From positions 16,442,843 to 16,506,842 of the forward strand of contig NC_080671.1 of assembly GCF_030247195.1 (NCBI RefSeq): a DNA stretch of 64,000 bases. Reading direction: 5' to 3'. A model generated the notes under the pieces. It searched no databases. It saw only the letters and a program-made list of their open reading frames with translations, and was not told the origin of the DNA. Position numbers and translations under genes: made by a program. Below are positions 1 through 22,119 of the stretch, one piece after another. Within the stretch, counting starts at the first letter, position 1. Each line of letters opens with the position of its first letter. The stretch comes from Topomyia yanbarensis. Its lineage: Eukaryota; Arthropoda; Insecta; Diptera; Culicidae.

Positions 1-1700
1 ATATAATTTATGTGTAAACTTGTTGAATTCTACAGTTTGCACTTACAATTTATGTTTTGCGCTTGATGAATGTACTCTTTTTGCGCATATAATTGCTAAG
101 TGCGGGTAACAAATGTGTTGTACAGTCAGATTATTTTGAGTGTAACAGATAGTTTTTGGGTAGGTAGAGAATTTTTACCTGTATTTCGGGTTTGTTCCAA
201 TAGCTTTTGTCGCAAGCAAATTGAAGAAATAGGTCAATTTTGCTTTTGCTGGCACTACATCACTAGCTCGTTGGTTTCACTAGCTCGTAGGTTTGAATAT
301 ATTGCATAAAACAAGTAATGTTTTGAAAGAAATTATCAGTTAGAAAACAGAGTTTCCTACAACAAGAGTTCAATTGAAGAATCTCTTAAAATGAAACGTA
401 AGTTTGTGGTATTTGGAGTACGCGGATCAGAAAACTCACCAATAAATTGTACGATTGTGCAGTGAATAAGAAGATAAAAATAGATGAGAGCAGTTCCTTC
501 ATTTGTTTTCGTTGCTTCAAGAATCTGTATGAACCAAATGATCCCTAGACCGAAAAAGCCGTTTCTTCAAACTACTAACACGAACTCTTCTTCTTTGAAA
601 CCTTTTTTCAGAGTCCTTCGAAACATTGACTGCCATTGCAGGACCTTCCGGATTCGTTCCATTTTCCTACCAAGGTAAACAATAAAAACCTGTTTTAATC
701 TACCTAGCGGCGGAATTGTGCCTTTCTCATTTCTCTAAACTATGGCTTGGTGGCTGGTTATGTTCAACATAATTATGGAAATGTCCATTCCATTCTTAGT
801 ACATTTTGCACTTATACACAATGGCTTACCAGCTTGATGAGCTACGTGTCGACGGTGAAACACTTGAAACAAAAATATCATACTTAATTAACCTAATCAG
901 CATTAGTTCAATGTTATCTGCTTGCTAACTCATTTTGTCATGCGGGGGTGGGTGTGTGAGGAGGGCGAAAATCCCACGAACGAAGCCAGCTTAATTAGGT
1001 ATGCTTTGTTATATAGTGGTCGTTAAAAGAGAGTGGTGGGGGGTATGTGGGCTGGATGGGGTGTTGGTCTGAGGGGTGATTTAAGGGGATTTTACATGGA
1101 AGGGGATCGAACAGTGGAGGGGGGATGATATACCCCTCTTCGTATATCATCAACTAAGCTCATGTAAGTACACCATAATTGATCATCTAAACATCTACGT
1201 GTAGTACCCTCTCGCGGTTCTACTGTCAATTTTGAATAAGTGGTAGTACAAACTTGGATTTAATTATATGGACTTCGCTAGAATATAAATTCCCTCTCCT
1301 TTTGATCAAACCGTTGATGCGTGCAGATCATTCATTCTACTCCTTTTCGGATTTTTGGTGATTGGAAATTGAGTCACTTCCAGGTATGAATACTGGCACT
1401 TGCGAGAAGTGTGCTTCTTTTAATCCCTTCAAATAGAATTTTCGAGTGATGTGGATTTGGCTTAGGATGTTGTTTAATTCTCTTCTGCTAACGACTAAGG
1501 TTGTACTTAACTGAAACAGGAGTTTGGATGATATAAACCGGAGGTAAGAGGGGGGATGTATTGATATATCTGCTCATCGAGAAGTGTCTTTTATTCTCTT
1601 GGTAGTGAAGAATACATCCGTAGTGTCTATGTTCTCCACGTCGTTATTTTTGTTAATCTTAACCTTACCACTTCCCCAATCCTTCCCAGCAGTATAATGA
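1..1700. other. Gene-free stretch, nothing recognised
   Basis: No exon, RNA gene or transposon protein was recognised. Short open frames on both strands lack family motifs. The segment at 940-1130 is G-rich. A small hairpin lies at 1126-1153, with 10-base arms GATGATATAC and GTATATCATC around an 8-base loop. Confidence 0.5.
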
Positions 1701-2146
1701 TGAAAAGACAAATCACGGCAAAGCACAAACCACGATCAACATGGGGCACGTGTCATTTGAGATTCTGTATAAAGCATTCGTCAAAATGGGCCCAGTACGG
1801 TTTCTGGCAGAGCGATCGACCCGGGATTTTGCGGGGGAAGTGAATTTGTGTGCAATCAGGATGGAGTGGTGGTCGCTGTTGTAGATGTCTGGGAGTATTG
1901 ACCAGAGGCGATCAGAGGCGAGGGTTATGGAGCACGTCGATGGCGGATATGTCCTCTGGTGAATGATTATTGCTTCGTTGTTCTGAACTGTCCTCATGAT
2001 GTCGTTTCCGCGAAGGAGGTGAGATTTGGATCAGTTTTCGAGTTTCTTGCCAACCTCTCTGACATCTTGTAGGGTTACTGCTGCCTAATTCATCTTAGCT
2101 CCCCTATTCATCTCACCCATTTGAACACATTAGTTAGAGCAGTATT

Positions 2147-3341
2147 TTTTTATTTCGTTTGTTTGACACGGCTCATAGCGGTAGCTTAACGGAGTCGTGG
2201 ATCTTTCATGTGTTTACAATATGTGCAAAATAAAAATAAAGGAGCAAATATTATTGATTACCCGTTGGATCTCGTGCGCGCAACTTTTCATTGCGAGCGG
2301 AGACCTTCTTTCGCGGCTCGCCTACTGCGTCATGGGGATCATTTAATTCTTTTCTATCGTTAAAGGTGTCTTGGTGCTCGCGTTCAGATGTTCTTTCCTG
2401 CTTATTACCCTTACGGGAGACCAGCGTAAATTCGTCATCATTGTTTTTATCTTCTTCGCCGATATTGCTTACAGTGTTTGGGGTGCTGGATGCTGCTTTT
2501 GCAGTTGTCAATATGGACTGAACAGCTACATTTTGCAACCGTTTGTGGTTCGGGTATTGGTATTGAAAACTCTTTTTTGGGTTGGTTTTCCGTGGATTCG
2601 TTGGCATTCTCCTCTGTATCTTCCGCGCAAGGTTGTCCGTGGTGTGCTGTCTGATTACAATACTTGCACATAGGAGTTTGGCCCTCATGGGTACATAACG
2701 TAGTTTGATTAATAGTAGCTTCGCGGGTTTTAAGTTTTATAGTCAAGTGGGAGGGTCTTTCAATCCGCATCCTCACCACAAGAACACCGTTAGGTGTACC
2801 GGGAAGAAATTTCTCCACGTATCAGGTGTAACGAATTCTACTTCTCCGTATTGCGACATGTATTCTACAACTAGATCAGGAGGGGTACGTGGTGATAGGT
2901 TATGTACCTTTACATCTACATAGTCTTTTTCTATATACACGGGAATCTTAATTCCAACTTTATCACTTTCAGCCACGTGCTTCAAGTATTTCTGCAAAAC
3001 TAAACGTTCGGCTTGGGCTAACGTGTTGAATGATACGAGTACTACATTGCGAAGATGATGATACTGGATGTATCATAACCTCCTTGAGCTTAAGCTGTAT
3101 CTTCACCTTCAGCAGGTATTCCACTTCACTAAAACTCAATTTTATTGAACAGAATTTAAAGTCAACGACCGCTGTGTTGGGTCGGAGCAGAGTTTTTTCG
3201 TCAACTTTACTCATGACGGCAAGAATAAATTAAATGTTTCCTTTGTTCTCGAGACAATGCACACTAGATCGAGAGGTTGCTATTTGTTGCTCACTTGGTT
3301 CGATTGTACGTCTGACTTGGGCAGAAGTAGAAAGTAGACTG
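2147..3341 (-). mobile_element. ORF1-only non-LTR retroelement, copy 1
   Basis: A 15-bp direct repeat, AGTTAGAGCAGTATT, flanks the element at 2132-2146 and 3342-3356 and is the likely target-site duplication. On the minus strand the element starts CAGTCTACTTTC, runs through a 5' UTR of about 130 bp, one gag-like frame and a 3' UTR of about 100 bp, and ends in an A-rich tail. No endonuclease or reverse transcriptase lies between the ORF1 stop and the tail, so this copy must have been mobilised in trans (inference). Homologous copies lie near 14.5 kb and 30.0 kb. Confidence 0.75.
2251..3214 (-). pseudogene. Retroelement ORF1 (RRM-like plus CCHC), frameshifted
   Basis: The frame starts at ATG 3214 (MSKVDEKTLLRPNTAVVDF) and ends at a stop at 2251, about 320 codons if joined. 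At least three frameshifts break it, near 3000, 2790 and 2530. The order is an N-terminal conserved block, then an RRM-like segment (DVKVHNLSPRTP, then YMSQYGEVE), then a zinc knuckle CKYCNQTAHHGQPC (C-X2-C-X4-H-X4-C), then a charged tail ending RARDPTGNQ. RRM plus CCHC proteins are typical of ORF1 in jockey-like LINEs and bind RNA. It is not functional here. Confidence 0.7.
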
Positions 3342-3931
3342 AGTTAGAGCAGTATTAGCTCAAATGGTAGGATGAATAAGGGTACGTTGTACTCGACTTT
3401 TCGCTTCGCTCAAACGCGAGCATTTCACATTTTCCAGGCAAAAAATTTAACTGCACTGCTCTTAGGAACGAAGCAAAGATGATGATACCTATTTAAGCGC
3501 AATTCAGTCACTCTAAGTCGAGTTATCAACGAAATAGTGTGACATCCTGACTAATGAGATGAATAGGGGCCCGTCTACCCTATGTAGATGTTTCCTCCGC
3601 TCCGCATTTCCCGTAAGTAGCCAGATGGAGATGTCAATGTTTTCCAGGATGTGTGTTTCTTTAATTACCAGGGCGATGGGATTGTGGCGAGCGATGAGAG
3701 CCTGAAGGTCCCCGGGATTGTGTCTTGGTCGGTTGGTGTTCCATTGGGGTGCTCAGTGCGGGGGGCATGGTGGAGTCGGTGCTTGAGCATTTGTTGATGT
3801 TGAGTTGTTCCTCGGTTTAATGCTCGATTGGATGGGTGTATAGCCCTTCAGGTGACCGCGGAGGGTATGTTTATAGGTGAGCTCATTTTCCGCAGGGTTA
3901 TTGCAGCGATGACGGTGGGGGTCACAACTTA

Positions 3932-4105
3932 CAATGGATGTTGCTTGTATATTGGCTTCTGGTTCGTTGTCTACAAGGGAGTTAAAGGCGCTGGGTTCAA
4001 TTACCAACCCCGCACATAGGGTTAGTGTTTTCCAAAAGAGATTTCTCTAACCCGAAAAGAGGCGAATGACCATAAGGTTAAAACCTCTATAATAAAAAAA
4101 ATATT
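3932..4105 (+). mobile_element. tRNA-derived SINE, copy 1 (decayed)
   Basis: The 3' part, from CCCCGCACATAG through CTAACCCGAAAAGAGG to AACCTCTATAAT and an A-run, matches the SINE at 43642-43807 almost step for step. A degenerate B box (GGTTCAATTACCA) precedes it. The 5' A-box region is poorly conserved, so the start is approximate. It sits just upstream of the LINE endonuclease relic. Confidence 0.55.
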
Positions 4106-4109
4106 ATTG

Positions 4110-6430
4110 CGGACACTTAGTAGGCAACTCTTACATCACTGAAATTCCTTAGATTCACCGACACGCTGATGCGCCTGAATCGACACTTTAATATGAGCAG
4201 AACGCACTAAAACAAAAACCTGAAACTGTTTTAAAAACAAATATTCACAATTTTTATTGATTTTGAAAAGTAAAATTGATGGGAACGAAAATTTCACGCG
4301 TCCGATGCACAACGCTTGCTTTGATCCCATGACTCGGCACTCCAAGCCTCGGAAAAAATCTTCAAAGTTTTAGGGTTCCTATACCATTCATTTATAAGAA
4401 ACGTATACTCATACCCGCAAGCTGCAAACTCATACAACCTAGTAATTTGTGGTACTTGATTGTTTTAGGTGATAAATTATGTCTTGTAGTTAACATTGTG
4501 AAGCTTGATTTACTTTTTCAATTTTCTAGAAGATCAATGTACTACAAGTGCAGTTGGTATCATCTTTTTATTCTCATTGATTCCAAAAATCTGTCTCTTA
4601 ATGTATAAACAATACACGTATCTACATGGGGTAGCATTATCATGTAATACAATATCGCTACGTAAAATTCGCTTGACCACACAAGAAATCGAAACTTAAA
4701 CATTGACTTGACGGAGATACGCGAAAAAATTTTATGAGTCATGTACCGAGCGCCTCCATAAATTTTCTTATAACATTGCGTTTTAATGATTGCAAATCCT
4801 TTTCCTCAGAAGTACAAACACTTCAGATTGCAATTCCATAACCTTTTTGCACAGGAAATGTTTTGCTTTGCAATATTTAGTCAAGATTGGTGATATATTT
4901 TTCCAGCGGATCGTTTGTTCAAACGTGTATAGCGCCACACAGACAGAGGGCAATGTCATGTGAAACGTAGAAGACGTGGGTTGAGGTTACGATGAAACGA
5001 ACCATTGTTGTGATTTCAGTTTGCTGGATTGGAAGAAGGAGGTGTCCGACAGAGCCGACCCATGCTACCAGCAGCGGTTAATGACTTTTTCGGGACGTTG
5101 CTCTTTCTTGTTTCTCTTTCCGTCGGATTGTTCCGGCACCGGCATTGCCTTCATTGTATTGCATTGGGTTTTCCCCCACCGATCGATTTTATGAATGTAT
5201 ACCCATTAACCATCGAACGTGTAATCATAGTTTTGACATAGGTCTCCTTTTAGTAGCGTTTTGGCAAATCACGCATGAATGAATGGTAAAAAAAATTGTG
5301 CTTTCGCTGGTCATTTCAGATTGGTTGAATTTTCCCCAACCACAATTAATGGAATATTCTTTCTCTAATGTACGGCTTAAAATTAAAATGTAATGCTCTT
5401 TTATTCAGGTTGTTCTCTTTTTAATGTAATATTTCATCTGTTCAATAAAATTATTTTATTACTCTCAATATATGCTTCTAATTCTTAACGCCAGTTTATC
5501 ATTCGAAACTTTACTTGTGTCGTTTGTTGTTAAACATCTCACTGAAGGTTAAATATTGTTGTGCTATGTGTCTGAAACGTGTTCTTTCGGTTAAATTTAT
5601 TTTCGATCTACAATTTTGGTTCCGAACCAAGAAAACAGCAAAACGTGAACCTTTGGTTCGTCTAACCCGACAGAAAATATACATCTTCTAATAAAAAAAA
5701 ACAATCCTTTGATTCGGTGCTCCCGCTTGTCACTGGTTACTGGGTTCTGGGTCGATTGGAGTTTTTTTGTAGGGATTTCTCTTATCCCCTGCTAGTTGTT
5801 TGTATATGGCTATTTCTTCTTCTACTGAAGGAAGATCCAAATATATATATATTCTTTTCATTTGCATGTTTTTCGACTCTATTTTGAATGTCAATACGTT
5901 CGTTCTTACGTGAGTGTATGTGAATGTAACATTATGAGTGGTTGTATAAATAATAGCATTTATATAACAAGAGCAGACAGCTACTGTCTGTGGTCGATAA
6001 AGCACTACCATCGTGTGACAAGTTGTTATGTATCATCATATTCATGATTTTTTTTTGCTATGGAATATTCTTTATCGTATTATGATTGATTCGTTTTTTC
6101 CTGCCAGTAAACTTTAGTGATCTTCTAACGAAATCAAATATAGCGCAATGTATAACAATATTCATATGAATATATAAATTGTGAATAGGTATTTTTGGTT
6201 TGTCGATTGTAAATGAAGCTGAGATCATGCCATCGTTTTACCACATCCTGACTTTTTGCTCAAATATTTAAAATGACTATATTTGCATGATACAGTCATC
6301 TGTTTCAAACACAACTCTAAATCTCTGTTGCTTGCTAAAAAAAGAGCCTCCGATAACCTTCATTGTCCGGCAACTTTCCTGACCAGAGCAAGTAATTAAT
6401 GATAAACATGATCAAAATGACAATAACAAA
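4110..6430. other. Gene-free stretch; possible 3' UTR of the phosphatase
   Basis: No coding motif was recognised on either strand. It lies downstream of the phosphatase stop codon on the minus strand, so part may be 3' UTR. A minus-strand AATAAA at 5460-5455 is a candidate poly(A) signal, without further support. Confidence 0.35.
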
Positions 6431-6534
6431 AAAGAAATGAATTTAGAGGTCGAATCGAATGGCGAAGAAGAAGGAAGTAAGGATTAGTTTGTCCGGGACC
6501 GTTATTTTTTCCGGAAGCGTTGTCCACACTCGAG

Positions 6535-16639
<10,105 letters not shown>

Positions 16640-17382
16640 CTTGTCGTTATTGCGGTAGTGGGTAAGGTACTGTGGAATGAGAGGAAAAAGAAAGAATAAT
16701 CTACCATCAGTGATGTTTGCGAAAGTTGGAGATTATTTCGGGTTTTATATAGCTTTTTACTAAGTTCTCTTTCACCGACAGCGAAACTTTCAATTAAAAT
16801 TATGTAGCATTGTGCAAATCCATTGCAAGGTCAGATTTGTTTTTCTTCTACTGCGGTTACGGTTACTGCAAGTACCGTGAAGCGCTCGCTATCCAGGTCT
16901 AGGCACTTTGATGGAAACCAACCAGAATGAAAGGGTGGTGCTCCAGTTTGTAGTCCAATTAGTGTTGTGTAGCGGATTACCATGTTGAAGGCACTCGGGC
17001 ATATTCATTCATGGAAAAGTACATCGGCTGGGGTGTGTGTAAACGGGTATGATAATACGATGGTTGATTTATTCATGAAATTCAGAGAAAGACATTTTCA
17101 GCATTGTATTCTAGAATAATCGATAGACACTTATCAATGTCGTACCGATTATGGCGAAAGTTGAGCATTGTGTTATGAGAACTTTGGGGCTATTTAGCAA
17201 TGTTTACAATTTTTACTTTTCACTTTTCATAGTCATGATGATCAGGTGAAACAGGTTTTGAATTGACGGTACGCCAAAAGACAAACTCACGGAATACAAT
17301 CCGTTCATAGATTAGTGAAAAAACACGATTTCGTCTACTGAACATTTTATTATAATCGTGACCAAGTTCCTGAAATTATGGC

Positions 17383-18072
17383 ACATTCTTTCGCGACGAT
17401 ACAACGATTTGACGAATCTTGATTCCAATATGTTATAAATTTATCAAATAAACACCTACGGCAAAATTTATTACAGATTCGGAAAGTATACAAAATTCCA
17501 AGAAAGATTTAATGAACATAAACTGTATATACTGGAAGAGGATTGTTTTATGACCGATAATGTAACGTGACGTTAGAACGCGTTTTAAATTAGAACTTTC
17601 AACATATTTCAATAAAAGTCAAAATATCTTCTCTTTAAGATTTTTTATCCAGAACCAATCTTCTATGATGTATTTTTAAATAACATACAAATAACTAGGT
17701 GGCATCAAATATATTTTTTGTTTTGTTTCTTTTTAAACATCTTTTAACTTTCGTGACGTTACAACGCTCCTTTCTCAGAAAAGCGTTATCTCATTGCGTT
17801 GTAACATCACAAATATCACATATTTAACAAACAAAAATAAACAGGCAATATTGCTTTGCTTAGTTTGGTAAGGAATCAAGTTCCCTATCCTAGTTTATAG
17901 TAAGATATTTGTATTGTTGGGCTTAAGCGAATTTATATGACGAAGCGAGCACAGTTTAAGCGCCAGACAGTCAACAGTGCTCAATACATTGAAATATTGC
18001 ATATATTATAGTTACAAGGATTCAGGAAAAACGAAACACGTCACATCGTCGTGATGATATGAAAGAATGTGT
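17383..18072. mobile_element. Foldback element, ACATTCTTTCG family, copy 1
   Basis: The left end ACATTCTTTCGCGACGATAC is mirrored near 18040-18072 (GAAAGAATGTGT). Inside, GTGACGTTACAACGC and GCGTTGTAACATCAC form another inverted pair at about 17754-17812. The left arm is strongly similar to that of the copy at 47229-47606. Confidence 0.55.
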
Positions 18073-18323
18073 TAGAGGAAGATGGGGTTAAACGCACCCC
18101 TAACGAGATATGATCATAACTCAGCTATAGAACATCAATTGGGAGAATTCAACTGATGATATCGCTTAGCCAACATTTTCCTCAGTAATCACAATCATAA
18201 CGCTTTGCAAAATATTCAAATACATGAAAAATATTCGATTCTTCAAAATCATTTAAAATTACCTTATGAAAAATAAGCGGGGCAAAACGCACCTTTTCGG
18301 GAGCAAAATGCATCACAACAATG

Positions 18324-19095
18324 CACAGTGGTCCAGATCGCTAAAGGAATTTTTACTTTCTGACAAACCTGTATAACTTAGCCGTATCATGTTATAGGAT
18401 GAATTTGTGTACATCAGAAGATGCTTCTTTTTATTGGAATAGTTATTAGGGTGGTTCTAATTTATCTAAAATACGAAAATAAACTTTTTACTGATGAAAG
18501 ATAAAATATCGTATTCGCCATTTTTTGCTCAAATATACTAAAAAGTATGGTCTTTCATGTGGTTGAAGCAGTATTCAATTTTAGGTGCCCGCATCAGCGA
18601 TATTGAGCCTTGAAATAGACTATTTTTTAACAAAAAGTGTCCATGACTTTTTAAAGAAAAAAGTTAGACCTTCGGTGTCTTGGAGAAAAATACTCGGCTT
18701 GAAGTTTTCAATAAGCTGTTCAAAGGTTGTGTTAACAAAAAGTAAAAGATACGAAAGTTATACTAAAAAAACGTTTTTTTCAAGAACACCCTAATCTTTT
18801 TTTTAATTCAATTTGTATAACAAAAACTAAAAGAGAGAGAGCTTTAATATATTCAACAAATTTATTCAAAATAAGTTACTTTACAACTTTGTGGAAGACT
18901 GTGGAGCTCTATCTTGCATCAGTAAAAAGTTTATTTTCGTATTTTAGATAAATTAGAACCACCCTAATAACTATTCCAATAAAAAGAAGCATCTTCTGAT
19001 GTACACAAATTCATCCTAAGACATGATATGGCTAAATTATACAGGTTTGTCAGAAAGTAAAAATGCCTCCTAAATTAGCGATCTGGACCACTGTG
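18324..19095. mobile_element. Foldback element with ~175-bp arms, 5-bp target duplication
   Basis: It starts CACAGTGGTCCAGATCGCTA and ends with the inverse. CAATG lies immediately outside on both sides (18319-18323 and 19096-19100). The arms run to about 18498 and from about 18917 and are nearly identical, including TAGGGTGGTTCTAATTTATC and its inverse. No coding region. Confidence 0.8.
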
Positions 19096-19457
19096 CAATG
19101 GGGCTTAATGCATTACAACAACGGGGCAGAATGCTCGGTGAACAAGCAAGTAGTTTTGTTTTCTGATGGGACGATTAGACAAAAGTGTGCCATTTAATAG
19201 GCTTAGCTTATGCGATTAGTAGGTTTTCAGAACGATTTTTCTGTTTTCGATTACAAAATCGGTAAAATCAAAGAAGAGGGCATTTGCCCCCGATGGAGCA
19301 GAGATATAAATTTAGCAAAAAGTATTTTGTAGGTTTTTCATAACATAACAACAGTATAAATAGAAGTTGAATGCACTGATGTAATAGTAAAACAGCATTT
19401 ATAAGAGCTGAAAATCCTTGCTGTACGAGCCACAATATTTACATGAGAAGGGCACGT

Positions 19458-20335
19458 TAGGGGAGAGTGAGGACACTTGATTCTTGGGGATATTTGATTC
19501 CCTGGCCATATCTCCTAATCTACCTAATCTATACACATACAGTTATCACAATATAAACAGAAAATGAAGTATTTGGTCGTTTATGATGTTTAAAAAACAA
19601 GCCTGATGTATTACATTTGGTTTGGAAAAGTTGCATAATATTTTAGAAAATATGTGCTTAAATCTATCTCAAAGATCTTTCACAATTTTTTTTTAACGGT
19701 TGTATGATAAACACATGTTTCGAATTAAAGTTTTACTACACATACAAAAAATATTAAATTTTATTCACCTTATACAACAGGTATCTTTGATCCCTGTAAC
19801 ACTGGGTGTTCTTGATCCCTATTATTAGTTCTCTCAAACACTTTCGAAATGTATAGAAATAGAAAAACATTATTTTCATAACGTACCTGGCACTATTAAT
19901 TGATCTAAAATGTTTTTTCCGTGAACAAATTATGGTATAATTTATTGAAGGTTGAAAATGCCAGATAAACAGCATTAACTTACCGCAAATACTTGTCTCG
20001 ACTTTCTACTGTGGTTAAAGTTTCTCGTGCATATAAAAAGGTAGTCTTATTAATTAATCTGTCAGGATAGGTGGTTAGCTGAACTTTCGTATCTCTAGGT
20101 CATAGTGTGCTTTGTTTGTTTAGCCCTAGTAGGCGGGGGATCCAGTTACTACACGTTTTACAAAAACCTCGTTTTGACATGATTTTCGAAACTGTACATA
20201 TTACTGACAGGACATATTATTCGGATTTACACATTATTCACAGGTCTTACAATTCGAATTGACTACCAGATGGCGAATTTTGCAACTGAAATTTTTATTT
20301 CATTGAAAAGTTATGAGCGTACCCACTCTCCCCTA
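19458..20335. mobile_element. Foldback element with TAGGGGAGAGTGAGG ends
   Basis: The left end TAGGGGAGAGTGAGGACAC is mirrored by GTACCCACTCTCCCCTA. It is 878 bp long and nested in the 18073-20515 element. The ends resemble those of the elements at 18073 and 37743. Confidence 0.6.
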
Positions 20336-20961
20336 TTGTTTTTTGTTTATTTCACGAGCTGCTATTGATGTACCGTTAAAAAAATTTACCAGTATATGAT
20401 TACTATGGCGGACTTCCGACTGATTTTACCCTTTTCTAGAAATTTTCAGCAGTTTTCGATATAAGCAAAGGGTGCATTTTTCCCCGGGGGGTGCGTTTTA
20501 CCCCATCTTCCCCTACATCCAGTTGTCGATTTGACAGGATACGAAATGTCGGCAAACACCTATAAACACTCCTCCATTTATCTTTTTCGTGCTCATCTGA
20601 GACCATGATCACAGTCGAATAGATAATCGTCTATTTCGGATTTAATACCGGATGCGATATGATAATGTATAGCTGCTTCGATAGTGTATTTGGGCTTGCA
20701 ACGAAAGAATCGGTTGGCTATTGACGTGCGACTACAACTGAGATTGCGGACAACCTTATAACAGGCGTCCCGTCGACGATAGCGGAGTCTGGAATGATTA
20801 ATTGCTGGGAGGAAAGAAGTATTCAGGGAACGAATTATTATTAGTGCCTAGATACTAGCCCGAGAACAAAGTTCGGAAATTTTTTCCTCACAACCTTCCA
20901 ACGCATGTCCTGGACTACATTGCTGTTGGCGCGATTTCATCAAAACGCATCATATGACCAG

Positions 20962-21867
20962 TAGAGTGGGACATGGTTATATAAAAAAAATAAGATTTGG
21001 CTTTGAGTAACTTTTTGGGTCACATTTAGCTCTCAGAACAACTCTGCAAATTTTTAGCTCGATCGGTGAAACTTTATTTTTGCGCCCACTGTTTAAAGTT
21101 TACATGGGATTTCGTATGAGGAAATTGTCTTTTGCAAATGATTTGCAAAAATTTTTGCAAAATAATTCTTCCAAGAGTCGCCCGTTACTTTCTAAAAATA
21201 AATAGATGTCTGATTTTTATAGGAAATTTGTCAAGGAAACAAAGTCTAGAAGACTGCAAAACGATCCGATACTCGTGGAAAAAGTTATTAAGCAAAAACT
21301 GATTGATGCCCCGAAGATTGATGAAAATTTTACTTTTCATAGCATCACTGCTTTTGACGGTCTAATTATATACAAAAAATTTAACTTTCTCCTATTATGT
21401 ACAAAAAAGCCTCAATTTATCCCTCAAAACCTCAAGTGGCCAAATAGTATAGATAAACGATTTAGACACATTAAGAGAGGATTAAAACAAAATTGCGTAT
21501 AATTGGACAACAAACAGCAGTGGTGCTAGAAAAAATTAATATATTATCAATCGTCAGAGCATCAATCGGTTTCTGCTTAATAACTTTTTTCTCAGGCGTC
21601 AGATCGTTTCGTGGTTTTCGAGACTTTGTTTCTTTGTTAAATTCCCTATAAAAGCCGCGTAACGATTTATTTTTATGAAGTAATGGGCGACTCCTGGAGA
21701 AATTATTTTGTGAAAGTTAATTTTCCCATACAAAATCCCATGTAAATTTCAAGCAGGCGCAAAAATATAGTTTCACCGATCGAGCTAAGAATTTGCACAG
21801 TTGTTCTAGGACCCAAATGGTACTTAAAAAGTTGCTCGGACGAGAAATCTAATTTTTGTCCCACCCC
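20962..21867. mobile_element. Foldback element with GTGGGACA ends
   Basis: The left arm (GTGGGACATGG, then GCTCGATCGGTGAAACTTT) is mirrored on the right (AGTTTCACCGATCGAGCT, then TTTGTCCCAC). The arms extend about 300 bp and include matched blocks around AAATTTGTCAAGGAAACAAA. A 98-codon frame at 21206-21502 lies across the arm and shows no family motif, so I do not call it a gene. Confidence 0.6.
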
Positions 21868-21999
21868 AATCACCCGCATCCAGGAAAGTACAGCTGGTGG
21901 ATTGGAAATAAAACGGGAAGTTGCACAAACGTTTTTTTTTTAAATTCTTCCTCCCGTGCATTCATGTTTTGTGGATCGAATCTTATATGAAATTTTGTT

Positions 22000-22118
22000 T
22001 ATTTTCTGAATCTGTAATTAGGTTTGATGAAGAAGTTTATTTGAAAAAGTTATAAACGATTTATAGACCGAAGGATCGTCAAATCGTTGTGAGATCACGA
22101 AAGAATGTGTATATAACC
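22000..22118. mobile_element. Partial copy of the ACATTCTTTCG foldback family
   Basis: Only the right arm is present: AATCTGTAATTAGGTTTGATG through GTCAAATCGTTGTG to GAAAGAATGTG. It matches the right arm of the copy at 47.2-47.6 kb. Confidence 0.5.
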
Positions 22119-22119
22119 C

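Larger units (their letters stand above)
2100..3571. mobile_element. MITE with CCCCTATTCATCTCA ends, carrying a nested insertion
   Basis: The left end reads CCCCTATTCATCTCAC and the right end is its inverse, TGAGATGAATAGGGG, near 3556-3570. Further inside, CAAATGG-type sequences also mirror each other (2118-2124 and 3361-3367). Subtracting the 1.2-kb retroelement at 2147-3341 leaves a small element of about 270 bp. It separates the two halves of the LINE endonuclease. No transposase is present. Confidence 0.45.
1700..3930 (-). pseudogene. LINE ORF2 endonuclease relic, split by insertions
   Basis: On the minus strand, 3745-3600 translates to an apurinic-endonuclease-type N-terminus: a QWNTN motif, then a NPGDLQALIARHNP stretch, then KETHI in place of the family's QETH. 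An upstream proline-rich piece (TPPCPP) ends in an in-frame stop. The C-terminal part lies at about 2000-1713 and contains ITLASDRLW and a SDHHSI motif, matching the SDHxP end of LINE endonucleases. The 1.5 kb between the two halves is a MITE plus an ORF1-only retroelement. No reverse transcriptase follows before 1700. An I- or R1-like element is plausible; the clade is not certain. Confidence 0.6.
18073..20515. mobile_element. Foldback element with TAGGGGAAGATGGGG ends, carrying two nested elements
   Basis: The left end TAGAGGAAGATGGGG followed by TTAAACGCACCCC is mirrored by GTGCGTTTTACCCC and CATCTTCCCCTA at 20492-20515. It spans 2.44 kb, but two other inverted-repeat elements sit inside (18324-19095 and 19458-20335), leaving about 0.8 kb of its own. 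Internal GGGGCAAAACGCACC-like motifs echo the ends. No transposase was seen. Confidence 0.6.

Noticed and set aside
21206..21502. 98-codon plus-strand frame starting with ATG
   Set aside because: It runs across the arm of a foldback element and its partner arm carries the inverse sequence; no protein family.
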